Part shown: positions 36,851 through 45,815 of the stretch, piece by piece | How positions within the stretch are numbered: the first letter of the stretch is position 1 | Layout of the letters: each line of letters opens with the position of its first letter | Origin: Pectobacterium sp013449375 | Lineage (GTDB): Bacteria; Pseudomonadota; Gammaproteobacteria; Enterobacterales; Enterobacteriaceae | Assembly (NCBI RefSeq): GCF_048593165.1 | Contig: NZ_CP184271.1 | DNA length: 64,000 nt | Strand: one strand, 5' to 3' | Notes under the pieces: generated by a model | Told to the model about the DNA's origin: nothing | The model's database searches: none | What the model saw: only the letters and a program-made list of their open reading frames with translations | Program-made: the position numbers and the translations under genes

Positions 36851-37210
36851 TTGTGTTTGGTCGTTGTCATTCCATCGGAATAAATATGCTGTTGGGCTTT
36901 CATATACAGAAAAAGGTCGGAAATAGGCTTCTGTTATCACAAAAATGAGGTTTGTATCAGTAAAGCGTCAAGTCTGGCGGCACGTTGCCGATTAAGTTGG
37001 TACAAAAGCGGAATATCGCGCGGATGAAACATTATCACGAACTTTTTTAGTTTTTGTGACCACTATCAAACTTGATCGCAAAGCCATAAATGAATAACCT
37101 CATGATTGGTAGTGTTGTAAAATTAAGCAGATGAAGCAGTTAGGTTTTTACACGCAGGGCGAGAGCCGATCTGACGCGCAGGAAAAGAGTAGGGCTGGAG
37201 GTGGTAAGTA
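36851..37210. other. Divergent intergenic region before chaC
   Basis: It contains the outer part of the Fur-controlled promoter and the chaC promoter region. No gene, hairpin or clear extra operator was found. Confidence 0.4.
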
Positions 37211-37897
37211 GTGTTAACACGCGATTTTTTGCAGAAAGCAGATTGTAGAACGTCTTTTGGTTGTATTGAAGAAACCTTACTGCTCACGCCGCAACAGCGG
37301 GCTGATTCGTTGGACAGGACGCTGGCGCTCCGGCCCAATAGTTGTCCGGTCTGGGTGTTTGGCTACGGTTCGCTGATGTGGAACCCGGTTTTTGACGCCG
37401 AAGAAACCTGTCTGGCCACGCTGACAGGGTGGCAGCGTGCCTTTTGCCTTCGTCTCACCATCGGCCGCGGCACGGTAACCCAGCCGGGACGGATGCTGGC
37501 GCTACAGCCCGGTGGGCAAACGACAGGTCTGGCTTTCCGTTTACCGGAAGCGTCTCTGCGTGAAGATCTGGAGCTGCTGTGGAAGCGTGAAATGCTGACG
37601 GGCTGCTATCGTCCGCTCTGGTGTGAGCTGCAGCGGAAAAATGGCGCACCGCTGACGGCGCTGGTGTTTGTGTCCGAGCCGGAACATCCCCTGAATGAAA
37701 ACGATACCTGTATTCAGAGCGTTGCCCCGCTGATTGCCCGTGCGAGCGGGCCGCTCGGCACCAATGCGCAATATCTGTTTGCGCTGGAGCAAGAGCTGAA
37801 AAATCACGGGACAGAAGATGCAAGCGTGAGTGAGCTGGCGCAACGGGTGCGTATTTTGCAACAGTCGTGTTCTGCGGCGCCAGGGAACGGACAATAA
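37211..37897 (+). CDS. chaC: Glutathione-specific gamma-glutamylcyclotransferase ChaC
   Basis: ChaC cleaves glutathione to 5-oxoproline and cysteinylglycine in the cytoplasm. The 228-residue protein keeps the substrate-binding loop VFGYGSLMWNP, RAFCLRLTIGRGT and LLWKREMLTGCY, which contains the catalytic glutamate region, and ends like E. coli ChaC (SGPLGTNAQYLFALEQEL). The start is GTG 37211 with GGAGG ten bases upstream, and MLTRDFLQKADC aligns with the family start. Confidence 0.93.
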   Translation: MLTRDFLQKADCRTSFGCIEETLLLTPQQRADSLDRTLALRPNSCPVWVFGYGSLMWNPVFDAEETCLATLTGWQRAFCLRLTIGRGTVTQPGRMLALQPGGQTTGLAFRLPEASLREDLELLWKREMLTGCYRPLWCELQRKNGAPLTALVFVSEPEHPLNENDTCIQSVAPLIARASGPLGTNAQYLFALEQELKNHGTEDASVSELAQRVRILQQSCSAAPGNGQ

Positions 37898-37970
37898 CGG
37901 CGCGACGAGCATGAGCGTTGAGGTGAACGACGACGTCGCCGTTCACCTTGAAACGAATGACGCGACCGAA

Positions 37971-39011
37971 TTACCAGCCGACGCCAACACCCATGGTGTA
38001 CAGCGTGTCGTTAACATTCCCCTGATTACTTTCGATACGGGTACGTGACACTTTCATCGTCATCGAAGACCAGTCGGTCAGCTTGAAGCGCATGCCTGCA
38101 TCCGCTTTCAGATAGATTGGCGCAGTGCCGTCAAATGAACGCCCCAATTCGCCGTTGGTGAAGGCTTCAACCGATTTGCTGAATATATAGCGGTTGTACG
38201 CCCATTTAATCCCACCAGAGTAGAAGTTATCCTCGCCCTGATCGCGATAGATGAAGGTTTGGGAGTTGACCAGTGAAGTCAGAGAAAATGCGCCTAAATC
38301 GTTATCCCAGAACTGATAGCCGGGACCGAGACCGAAAGAACGGTTGATTTTAATGCTTTCGATCCAGTCGCGTTTGTACTGGTAACGACCCTGCCAAAAC
38401 CAGTTCTCATCCACGAATTTATCCAGCGCATATTCGCCAGCCGCATTCTTGGTGCTCTCGACTTTATCCTCTTTCGCCAAATGGTAACTGGCATCAAGGT
38501 TGTGTCGCCACGTATCGTGACGCGCTTTGGTGTTCAGCGCCACATCGTAGTTATCCGTTTCTGTCGAACTTTTCTTGTGCGACATGCCGGCATCAATGTT
38601 GCCTTTCCAGGCGAAATCGGTCACCAGCGGCTTCTGCGCGACGATGGACGTAATTTCAGAAAGCGGCAATGTTTGTGGACCAGCCGCTTCGTTAGCCAGC
38701 GACGGATTCGCGACGATGGCGCGGTTTTCGCCCGCGTTGATCGTCGGATACAGAACGCCTTTCTCGTAACGTTCGCCTTGAATCACCAGACCATGGTCGG
38801 ATTCGAAGGTTTTCACCTTGTCCCAGGCTACAGAAATAGAGCCAGCATAGTCGGTGTTGATAAAGAGTTTACCGCCGTCAAGCAGCGTGATTTTCCCTGT
38901 GAGCTTGTCGCCGTTGTTCAACCAAATGGTGTCAGCGCGGCTCTGCGTAACGCCAGCAGAGAGGGCGATAACCAGGCTGAGGGAAGAGATTGCGTGTTTG
39001 GATAGTGTCAT
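37971..39011 (-). CDS. ydiY: DUF481 outer-membrane-type protein YdiY
   Basis: The 346-residue protein has a signal peptide ending VTQSRA/DTIW. A small N-terminal domain (GDKLTGKITLLDGGKLFINTDYAG) is followed by a DUF481 region rich in alternating aromatic strands and ending in an aromatic residue (VGVGW), as outer-membrane barrels do. I chose ATG 39011 because the signal peptide starts there; a TTG at 39056 would add 15 residues. E. coli ydiY is acid-induced; the function is not known. Confidence 0.85.
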   Translation of the reverse strand: MTLSKHAISSLSLVIALSAGVTQSRADTIWLNNGDKLTGKITLLDGGKLFINTDYAGSISVAWDKVKTFESDHGLVIQGERYEKGVLYPTINAGENRAIVANPSLANEAAGPQTLPLSEITSIVAQKPLVTDFAWKGNIDAGMSHKKSSTETDNYDVALNTKARHDTWRHNLDASYHLAKEDKVESTKNAAGEYALDKFVDENWFWQGRYQYKRDWIESIKINRSFGLGPGYQFWDNDLGAFSLTSLVNSQTFIYRDQGEDNFYSGGIKWAYNRYIFSKSVEAFTNGELGRSFDGTAPIYLKADAGMRFKLTDWSSMTMKVSRTRIESNQGNVNDTLYTMGVGVGW

Positions 39012-39258
39012 TATTGCCAAGTAAACAGTGGTGACAGGTATTGAGATGTCCGTCAAAGACGTACAGCCGTTGATAACGAACCGGTTTAGCCCGGAACGGC
39101 AAACATTAACAGGAATCGAAGTGATGCTCTACCCGAAAACGGTAATTGATTAGAATGTAAATAGTTATAAAAGTTGCTATTGATGATTAACGGCTATAAC
39201 GCGATGTCTGTCACACTTTGGAGTCAGTCGAAAGGAACGTCGTTATACGTGAGAGGCT

Positions 39259-39290
39259 TCTCTGGCCCAGACGATTTCAGGCCAGAGAAA
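39259..39290. terminator. Ten-bp hairpin after the acyltransferase gene
   Basis: TTCTCTGGCC and GGCCAGAGAA pair around a 12-base loop, 18 bases past the stop. No U run follows on either strand. Confidence 0.45.
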
Positions 39291-39307
39291 TGAGTGCGAA
39301 AGCGGTA

Positions 39308-40585
39308 CTACGCGGTACGTTGCGTGCGTGAGATATTGTTGGTGTTCAGGAAACGCGAGGTCAGGAACATCCTCACGCGCAGCACGATCCGTTCCTGGAA
39401 GAGCACACAGAGCGTCACGGTGGTGAGCAGGAAAATGATATAGCCCGTCATGGAGAGCTGCACCTGACCGGCGGCGGCAATGCACTGATCCCAGTCGCTG
39501 AAGCAGGCCATTGGGTTACCGCGCACCAACTGTTCCAGCGTACGGAACAGATTGAAGAGCGGAACGTGCAGCGCAAAGATCGAGAGCGATGCCGCCCCCA
39601 AGCGCGGTGACCAATGTCGCAGCCACTCGCGATTAGGTTCACGCGCTAGCGCGCTGAGGCAGACTAAACCGACCTGAGCTGGCAGGAGCAAACCGTTATG
39701 CAACAGGAAATACCAATAGGCTTCGCCTTTTGTGAACAGCCAGGTAGCGACAAGGAAATTCACACCAATAAAGAGGGCGAGCGCATAGCGCTGACCTTTG
39801 GTCAGTGGTAAGCGATCTTTCTGACGATAATGACGGAACAGTGCATAGCCCAAAATACCAGCCAAAAATTCCGGCAGGCGGAAGATCGGTCCGCGCTGCA
39901 ATAATCCGGTGTAGGGCATGCCGAACTGCTGCTGCCAAATCACCCAAATCGGCGGCAGCAGATACAGCAGGCAGACGATCCCCATCCACAGCCACGGATG
40001 GCGGCTGTTCAACAGACGTGGCGCTAACAGCGGAAATGCCAGATAGAAAAAGAACAGGGTAGAAAGCGACCATAACGGGGCATTGAAGGTCAGGAAGTAA
40101 GGATTCCATGCCTGCAACATCAGTACCTGCAATAACCCGTTGAACGCCAACTGTGCATTCGTCATATAATGGCGCAGTGTTTCGGGGGCGGCTGCGGGAT
40201 CGTTGGTGTCATAAATGACAAAACGCGCGCTGGCGATTTGCCCTTCTGGTGGCACGGCCAGCCACTGCATCAGCGTCACGACGGCAATCGAAGACAGCAG
40301 GGCAATGATATGAATGGGATAAAGATTAAAGAAGCGTTTGGCCCAAAACTGGCGAACGGGTTCGCGCAGACGTCCGTCCTTTATGTAGACATGGGCTAGC
40401 AAGAAGCCAGACAGGACAAAGAACGTGCTGGTCGCGAAGAATCCCATGCTGGTGAGCTCGCTCAGGAAAGGAATGCGCTCTCGCTGGGGATAAACGTGTA
40501 CCGTGTGATAAATCATCACGTAGCAGCCGAGCAAAAACCGTAACCATTCCAGGCCGATAAAACGCTCCTTACTGACCTTTTTCAT
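39308..40585 (-). CDS. Acyltransferase-3 family membrane protein (OafA-like)
   Basis: The 425-residue inner-membrane protein has about ten helices. It starts with the family motif GLEWLRFLLGCYVMIYHTVH, whose histidine is catalytic in the family, and has FFATSTFFVLSGFLLAHVY. Such enzymes move acyl groups to sugars of O-antigen, exopolysaccharide or other envelope glycans. The target cannot be told here; no glycan genes are adjacent. ATG 40585 has GAGGA seven bases upstream; an in-frame codon at 40597 is less well placed. Confidence 0.85.
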   Translation of the reverse strand: MKKVSKERFIGLEWLRFLLGCYVMIYHTVHVYPQRERIPFLSELTSMGFFATSTFFVLSGFLLAHVYIKDGRLREPVRQFWAKRFFNLYPIHIIALLSSIAVVTLMQWLAVPPEGQIASARFVIYDTNDPAAAPETLRHYMTNAQLAFNGLLQVLMLQAWNPYFLTFNAPLWSLSTLFFFYLAFPLLAPRLLNSRHPWLWMGIVCLLYLLPPIWVIWQQQFGMPYTGLLQRGPIFRLPEFLAGILGYALFRHYRQKDRLPLTKGQRYALALFIGVNFLVATWLFTKGEAYWYFLLHNGLLLPAQVGLVCLSALAREPNREWLRHWSPRLGAASLSIFALHVPLFNLFRTLEQLVRGNPMACFSDWDQCIAAAGQVQLSMTGYIIFLLTTVTLCVLFQERIVLRVRMFLTSRFLNTNNISRTQRTA

Positions 40586-40929
40586 GCTGTTCCTCAACGT
40601 TAAACTCGGTGTAAAAGCCGAAAAATGCGATTACAAGCTAGTTTAAACGAGAGAAACGTCACATTAATTAGGATAATGGCTATAAATGCCGGTGCCGTTT
40701 AGCAACCGTTTAGATCGAACGGGGTGTTGGTGGAATTTCGAACCATTATTTTCATCAACGTTGTTTTTATCAACGACAGGGTTTTTATCAACGACAGGGT
40801 TTTTATCAACGACGGCGTTTTCATTAGCTCCGGCGGCATCCTCGCTTACGCGAGGATCATCTCGGACGGAAGGGCGCCAGAGCGCCTTACCCGTACCGCT
40901 GACAATAGCGGTATCTTGTAACGATTGGA
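40586..40929. other. Intergenic region between the acyltransferase and narL
   Basis: It holds the 18-base tandem repeats at 40752-40816 and several hairpins beyond narL (for instance CCTCGC/GCGAGG near 40838-40855). Open plus-strand frames here encode only repeat-derived low-complexity peptides and are not called. Confidence 0.5.
40752..40816. repeat. Tandem 18-bp repeats beyond narL
   Basis: GTTTTTATCAACGACAGG occurs exactly at 40763-40780 and 40781-40798. A third copy with two changes starts at 40799 and a decayed copy precedes at about 40748-40762. Confidence 0.85.
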
Positions 40930-41580
40930 TTAAATCACTTTTTCTTGTAATACCCAGACAGCCGCTTCAACCCGTGATTTTAGCTTCATTTTTTTCAATA
41001 GGTGTTTGACGTGAACCTTAACGGTACTTTCGGTAATGGTGAGCTTGCGGGCAATCACTTTATTGGATAATCCCTGAGCCAACAGCTTCAGAATATCGCG
41101 TTCGCGTGGCGTGAGCTGCTGAATGTCTCGGTCGCTACTGTGGCGGCTTTCGCGCAGGCTGGCGGCCAGAATTGGGGTCAACGTTTCACTCAGCACCATT
41201 TTTCCTGACGCCGCCTGATGCAGCGCAGCCAGCAAATCTTCCGGCTCCATATCTTTCAGCAGGTAACCGTCAGCACCATTTTTCAGGGCATTGACAACAT
41301 CGTCTTCATGGTTGGATACGCTAAAGACGACAATACGACCAGACAGCGATTTTTCCCGCAGACGATTCAATGTTTCCAGGCCATTCATGCCGGGCATGTT
41401 CAAATCAAGCAGAATCAAATCCGGGTCTAGTTGCTCCGCTAGCTCGACCCCCTGTTCGCCGTGACTGGCTTCACCTGCCACCTGCAATTCTGGGTCCATG
41501 CTGATGAGTTGCTTAACGCCATTGCGCAACATGGGATGATCATCAATCAGCAGTAGGGTGGCGGCATCTTCGTTAATCAT
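40930..41580 (-). CDS. narL: Nitrate/nitrite response regulator NarL
   Basis: NarL activates narGHJI and narK and represses alternative anaerobic pathways when nitrate is present. The 216-residue protein has D13/D14 and phospho-acceptor D59 (LLDLNMPGMNG). Its LuxR-type DNA-binding domain starts LTPRERDILKLLAQGLSNKVIA. It overlaps narX by eight bases, so the pair is co-translated. Confidence 0.96.
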   Translation of the reverse strand: MINEDAATLLLIDDHPMLRNGVKQLISMDPELQVAGEASHGEQGVELAEQLDPDLILLDLNMPGMNGLETLNRLREKSLSGRIVVFSVSNHEDDVVNALKNGADGYLLKDMEPEDLLAALHQAASGKMVLSETLTPILAASLRESRHSSDRDIQQLTPRERDILKLLAQGLSNKVIARKLTITESTVKVHVKHLLKKMKLKSRVEAAVWVLQEKVI

Positions 41581-43381
41581 GAGTTTCTCCTGTTAATGGC
41601 AGCCGGTGACGGTATTCGGAGAGGAAGTTGACATTGACTTCAGTGCCCCCCGACGGTCGGCGTCGAACAATGCATTCGCCGTGCAAACCCCGAGCACGGT
41701 CGCGCATGATAATAAGTCCATAATGGTTGGCGCGGCTGGCATCATCCGGAATACCGATGCCGTTATCGGCTACGCTGAGTTCAATGTAGCCCTGACGTAG
41801 TTGCAGGGTGATATCGACCTGTGTCGCCTGCGCGTGTTTATAAATATTGCTCAGCGCTTCACGCACAATTTGCAGGACGTGAATGCCCTGGTGCGCGGAG
41901 ACCGACTGCGGCGGCAGACGGTAGTGGAGTTCGATGGGATAGCCCAGCCGCTTGCTGAATTCATCGACTGACGCCCGCAACGCGGCGAGTAAGCCGGATT
42001 CCGACAGCTTTAGCCGGAAGGTGGTCAACAGTTCACGCAGTTGGCGATAGGCGGTGTTCAGTTCTTCCCGCATTTCCGTTAGCAACTGTTGCGAAACGGG
42101 GGGGAAATCGCCGCCCTGCATTTGCAGGCAGCTCACCTGAATTTTCAGGCAGGAAAGGGACTGGGCGATGGAGTCGTGCAGCTCACGAGCAATGGTGGCG
42201 CGCTCTTCCATTAGCATCAACTGCTGCTGATGGTTAGATTGACGCTCCAACGCCAGCGTGCTGGTCAACTGTTCCAGCAAGGTATTCAGCAACTGATTCT
42301 GATCCCGACTCAATACGGTGTTGCCCGGCAGCGTGGCTAACACAACGCCATATTGCCCGTGTTTATCGTGCAGATCCCAGCAGTGGGGTTTACCCGGCAG
42401 TTCTTCCGGTTTTGCCTGCATCCCGCAGCTCTGACAGCTGTTATCTGGGCAGTGATCCGGCTGTGATTGGCTGCAATCGCTAAACTGGTGAAACTGTTCC
42501 TGATTGTTATCTTCATACAATCGCAGTTGAATATTGCGCAGGGGAGTCAGCGACGGCAGTTCGTTCAGGATCGGCATCAGGCGGCTACACAGCGGCGCGC
42601 CGGTATGCAGGCGCCGGCTGGCGCGATAAAGGAAAGAGAGCAGATCGTTTTTCTGTTGCAGGTCGGCGGTTTTCTCGGCCACGCGCTGTTCCAGACTGTG
42701 GTACATGGCGGAAAGTTCATCCGACATGCTGTTCAGCACTTGTCCCAGCGTGCTCATTTCATCATGGCCGTTGATGGCGACGCGCTGGGTGAAATCGCCG
42801 TGACCGATGGTCTGTGCCATCGCAACCAGACGTTGCCACGGTGTTAACAGACGGCGACGTAGGTAAAAGAACGTCGTGACCAGCAGAATAAACATGATGC
42901 CGATGAAGATACGCTGCACCAGCGTGACCATCCTCAGCCTTTGTTCGGTTTTATGATCGATGGCGGAAACCAAATCGTCGAGCTGTTTCACGAAGCGGGC
43001 GACATCCGCCGACGCATCGGAAGAATGTGTTGCCTGTCGCAGATGAGGTTGCAGGTTCTCCAGCCAGAAAACGCGCAGCGCAGTGAATTGTTCACTAAGC
43101 CCTTCCCGACGTACTGCCTGCTGTAGATCGTTGCTGATTTCGTCTTCTTCCAGTTCTTGCAGGTAGATTTCATTTTCGGCAGAGAGCGGTACCATTGAAA
43201 GCAGCCGATAGCTCTGCATGCGCAGCGAACCCGCTTTATTAATGGCGTGCGCGTTCCCTTGGATGCTTTGAGACATCCAACTGGAAACCGACATACCTGC
43301 AATACCCAGCAAACCGAGTAGCAGCATCAATAGTGCAACCTGATTGACGAGCGACAGCGGCAGCAGGAAACGTTTCAACAT
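41573..43381 (-). CDS. narX: Nitrate/nitrite sensor kinase NarX
   Basis: The 602-residue inner-membrane sensor has two membrane helices (about 15-37 and 150-170) around a periplasmic domain. That domain carries the nitrate-binding P-box HAINKAGSLRMQSYRLL at 45-61. HAMP, a cysteine-rich central part (CSQSQPDHCPDNSCQSC) and the HisKA_3 motif ARELHDSIAQSL with the phosphorylated histidine near 402 follow. I chose ATG 43381 (MLKRFLLPLSLVNQVALL), which aligns with E. coli NarX; a frame opening at 43459 adds 26 unlikely residues. It is divergent from narK. Confidence 0.95.
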   Translation of the reverse strand: MLKRFLLPLSLVNQVALLMLLLGLLGIAGMSVSSWMSQSIQGNAHAINKAGSLRMQSYRLLSMVPLSAENEIYLQELEEDEISNDLQQAVRREGLSEQFTALRVFWLENLQPHLRQATHSSDASADVARFVKQLDDLVSAIDHKTEQRLRMVTLVQRIFIGIMFILLVTTFFYLRRRLLTPWQRLVAMAQTIGHGDFTQRVAINGHDEMSTLGQVLNSMSDELSAMYHSLEQRVAEKTADLQQKNDLLSFLYRASRRLHTGAPLCSRLMPILNELPSLTPLRNIQLRLYEDNNQEQFHQFSDCSQSQPDHCPDNSCQSCGMQAKPEELPGKPHCWDLHDKHGQYGVVLATLPGNTVLSRDQNQLLNTLLEQLTSTLALERQSNHQQQLMLMEERATIARELHDSIAQSLSCLKIQVSCLQMQGGDFPPVSQQLLTEMREELNTAYRQLRELLTTFRLKLSESGLLAALRASVDEFSKRLGYPIELHYRLPPQSVSAHQGIHVLQIVREALSNIYKHAQATQVDITLQLRQGYIELSVADNGIGIPDDASRANHYGLIIMRDRARGLHGECIVRRRPSGGTEVNVNFLSEYRHRLPLTGETHD

Positions 43382-43471
43382 AATAAAGCGACCTCTGCTG
43401 GAGGAGTAGAGAACCAGTACCGAGAGGGATAACCCTTTTGGCATTTTTCCCGATTCCACGTGATAACCCTA

Positions 43472-43487
43472 TACCCACTAGTGAGTA
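43472..43487. promoter_or_regulatory. 7-2-7 NarL/NarP-type site upstream of narK
   Basis: TACCCAC-TA-GTGAGTA is an inverted pair of heptamers that match TACYYMT except for the last base of each. It lies about 200 bases before the predicted narK start point, where E. coli narK also needs NarL. Confidence 0.6.
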
Positions 43488-43635
43488 CCACCGAATATCT
43501 GCGCCTTGAAAGGGGGTATGACAGTAAGAAAAAAGAGAGATATAACAGATTGAATTATCGTTGCTTATTTTTCTATTTTTATTACTCATTAAGGAGTGTG
43601 GCTATTTTTACACGGTTTTTTTACCTGACAGCGCG

Positions 43636-43649
43636 TTGATTTGCATCAA
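43636..43649 (+). promoter_or_regulatory. FNR site of the narK promoter
   Basis: TTGATTTGCATCAA is a perfect FNR box. A -10 TAATGT lies at 43671-43676 and puts the site near -41.5, the class II position. Confidence 0.9.
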
Positions 43650-43717
43650 CTTTACCTGCGGTGTAATCCCTAATGTTGCGCCTTAATTCTACCGCGTTTT
43701 TATTTATCGAGGTTTTT

Positions 43718-45106
43718 ATGACGCAGCCTTCATCACCCGAAAAAGTATCGCAAAGCACGCTGATCAGGGAATGGAATCCTGAAGATACAAAATTCTGGCA
43801 ATCTGGTGGCCAACGGATAGCACAGCGTAACCTTTGGATCTCTGTGCCGTGCCTGCTGTTGTCGTTTTGTGTCTGGATGATATTCAGCACCGTGGCCGTT
43901 AACCTAAACAAGGTCGGATTTCGTTTTACCACAGACCAACTCTTTTTACTGACTGCGCTGCCTTCCGTCTCCGGCGCGCTATTACGCGTTCCATACTCCT
44001 TCGTTATCCCAATGGTTGGCGGTCGCCGTTGGACGACATTAAGTACCATCATTCTGGTGATCCCGTGTATTTGGCTCGGGTTTGCCGTACAAAACCCGCA
44101 AACGCCGTACAGCATTTTCGTCACGATTTCTCTGATGTGTGGCTTCGCGGGTGCTAACTTCGCGTCCAGCATGGCGAACATCAGTTTCTTCTTTCCCAAA
44201 TCACGTCAGGGTAGTGCGCTAGGCATTAACGGCGGATTGGGCAACCTCGGCGTGAGCGTGATGCAGTTGCTGGTGCCGGTAGTGATTTTCCTGCCGATTC
44301 TGGGCTTTTCTGGCAATGGCGTTGTTCAGCCTGACGGGCACCCGATTTGGCTGCACCATGCGGCATGGATGTGGGTACCGTTTTTGGTGATTGCTGCAAC
44401 CGCTGCCTGGTTTGGTATGAACGATCTTCCTGCGCCTAATGCGTCTATACGCAAGCAGTTGCCGGTTCTGAAGCAAATGCATCTGTGGGTGCTCAGCTTT
44501 CTGTACTTGTCCACGTTTGGCTCATTTATCGGTTTTTCGGCGGGCTTCGGCATGCTGTCCAGAACACAGTTTCCAGACATCGTGATTCTGTACTACGCGT
44601 TCTTTGGACCACTGCTGGGGGCGTTGGCGCGTCCGGTGGGTGGAATGCTGTCTGACCGTTTTGGCGGTGTGAAAGTTACGTTGATTAACTTCATCTTGAT
44701 GGTGATTCTCTCGGTATTACTGTTCCTGTCCCTGCCGAGTGCGAACTCTGCGGGTTCATTCGGGATGTTCTTTGGCATCTTCATGATGCTGTTCCTGACG
44801 GCCGGTCTGGGTAGTGGGTCAACCTTCCAGATGATCGCCGTGATTTTCCGTAAATTAACGGCAGATCGCGTGAAAACTCAAGGTGGAAGCGATGCGGATG
44901 CGCAGCGTACCGCAGCCACGGATACCGCCGCAGCGCTGGGCTTTATCTCAGCCATTGGCGCTATCGGCGGCTTCTTCATTCCTCAAGCCTTCGGGATGTC
45001 GCTGGAGTTAACCGGTTCACCCACCGGCGCGATGAAGGTGTTTGTGGTGTGCTACGTGGTGTGCGTATTGGTGACCTGGCTGTTTTATGCCAGAAAGAAA
45101 AGTTAA
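43718..45106 (+). CDS. narK: Nitrate/nitrite transporter NarK
   Basis: This 462-residue major-facilitator protein imports nitrate, mainly in exchange for nitrite, for respiration. About 12 helices are present. The two nitrate-signature regions, GLGNLGVSVMQ near 188 and the later GLGSGSTFQMIAVIF, and the conserved arginines of the family (RVPYSF near 104) are visible. ATG 43718 has GAGG nine bases upstream and aligns with E. coli NarK. It is under a strong FNR site. Confidence 0.93.
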   Translation: MTQPSSPEKVSQSTLIREWNPEDTKFWQSGGQRIAQRNLWISVPCLLLSFCVWMIFSTVAVNLNKVGFRFTTDQLFLLTALPSVSGALLRVPYSFVIPMVGGRRWTTLSTIILVIPCIWLGFAVQNPQTPYSIFVTISLMCGFAGANFASSMANISFFFPKSRQGSALGINGGLGNLGVSVMQLLVPVVIFLPILGFSGNGVVQPDGHPIWLHHAAWMWVPFLVIAATAAWFGMNDLPAPNASIRKQLPVLKQMHLWVLSFLYLSTFGSFIGFSAGFGMLSRTQFPDIVILYYAFFGPLLGALARPVGGMLSDRFGGVKVTLINFILMVILSVLLFLSLPSANSAGSFGMFFGIFMMLFLTAGLGSGSTFQMIAVIFRKLTADRVKTQGGSDADAQRTAATDTAAALGFISAIGAIGGFFIPQAFGMSLELTGSPTGAMKVFVVCYVVCVLVTWLFYARKKS

Positions 45107-45522
45107 TAATCTGAAATGCCAGAATGTATTTTGCTTGTGTTTTCTCTGGCGTAAAAAATTGTGCTGAGGTGGGCGTGGCTGCCGGGTGAGCCGCATGGAG
45201 GCGGCGAAAACTAGTGCCGCGTCGGGAACGCGTCACTAGTGGCCCGAATAGCAGTCACGAACGCCGAAGGTATCGCGTAGCGACACAATTAGCGCCAAAT
45301 AGCCACAGGTCAAGGAGCGCGGCAATTGAGCGCTCCTTGTCGGGCGCGTGCTACGAAGTAGCATGAAAATGACAGTGTTGTCGCGCACGAAATATTCGCA
45401 GTATCTGCATAAAACATGAAAATGTGACTACGACGCCATCCCTTACGGGACGGCGTTTTTTTTCGTGCTACATCCAACGCCCCCTTACTAAATCTGCACA
45501 ATATTACGTCTCCATCGACTAC
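45107..45522. other. Structured intergenic region between narK and narG
   Basis: No protein gene is supported. It contains three marked inverted repeats. One is 45210-45240 (ACTAGTG...CACTAGT with an inner CGCG pair). One is 45311-45339 (CAAGGAGCGC/GCGCTCCTTG, ten perfect pairs). The third is the terminator at 45433-45463. The first two look like repeat-element folds; the last could end narK mRNA or a small RNA. Confidence 0.55.
45433..45463 (+). terminator. Strong rho-independent terminator
   Basis: ACGCC-A-TCCC and GGGA-C-GGCGT pair around TTAC and are followed by eight T. It lies some 330 bases after narK. Confidence 0.85.
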
Positions 45523-45529
45523 TACCTCT
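45523..45529 (+). promoter_or_regulatory. NarL heptamer near -195 of narG
   Basis: TACCTCT fits TACYYMT fully. Its distance to the predicted narG start (about 45723) matches the key upstream NarL site known for E. coli narG. Intervening DNA would be bent, presumably by IHF. Confidence 0.6.
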
Positions 45530-45674
45530 AAATAGTCGTGTGTGTGAATTCAGTATAAACACAAAATTAATGAGTTTATTTTTATCATTTAATATCAATG
45601 TCTTAATTGATATTTTTGTCATAATTCTTTGGTGGTAGTTGATGAGGAATGCCATTTTTAAGCGGGAAACTCTC

Positions 45675-45688
45675 TTGATCGTTATCAA
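45675..45688 (+). promoter_or_regulatory. FNR site of the narGHJI promoter
   Basis: TTGATCGTTATCAA is a perfect FNR box, the same core as E. coli narG. A -10-like TACGCT at 45711-45716 places it near -41.5. Confidence 0.92.
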
Positions 45689-45815
45689 CTTTGACGAGGA
45701 GCTGGCTGGATACGCTAGCGCCAACTTGAGCGATGTGTCGTAAGCAAAAACAGATGTCTGCTACGAGCATTTCATAACGACAGGGGCCAGCAGGCTTCGC
45801 AGCAGGAGAGTCCGG

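Noticed and set aside
34427..37210. chaB between chaA and chaC
   Set aside because: I looked for it because E. coli has chaA-chaB-chaC, but no matching frame is present and other genes lie between.
37455..37946. 163-codon minus-strand frame opposite chaC
   Set aside because: Lies over the recognised chaC gene and has no support of its own.
40686..41009. Plus-strand frames over the 18-bp repeats
   Set aside because: Products are repeat artefacts in more than one frame and run into the narL coding end.
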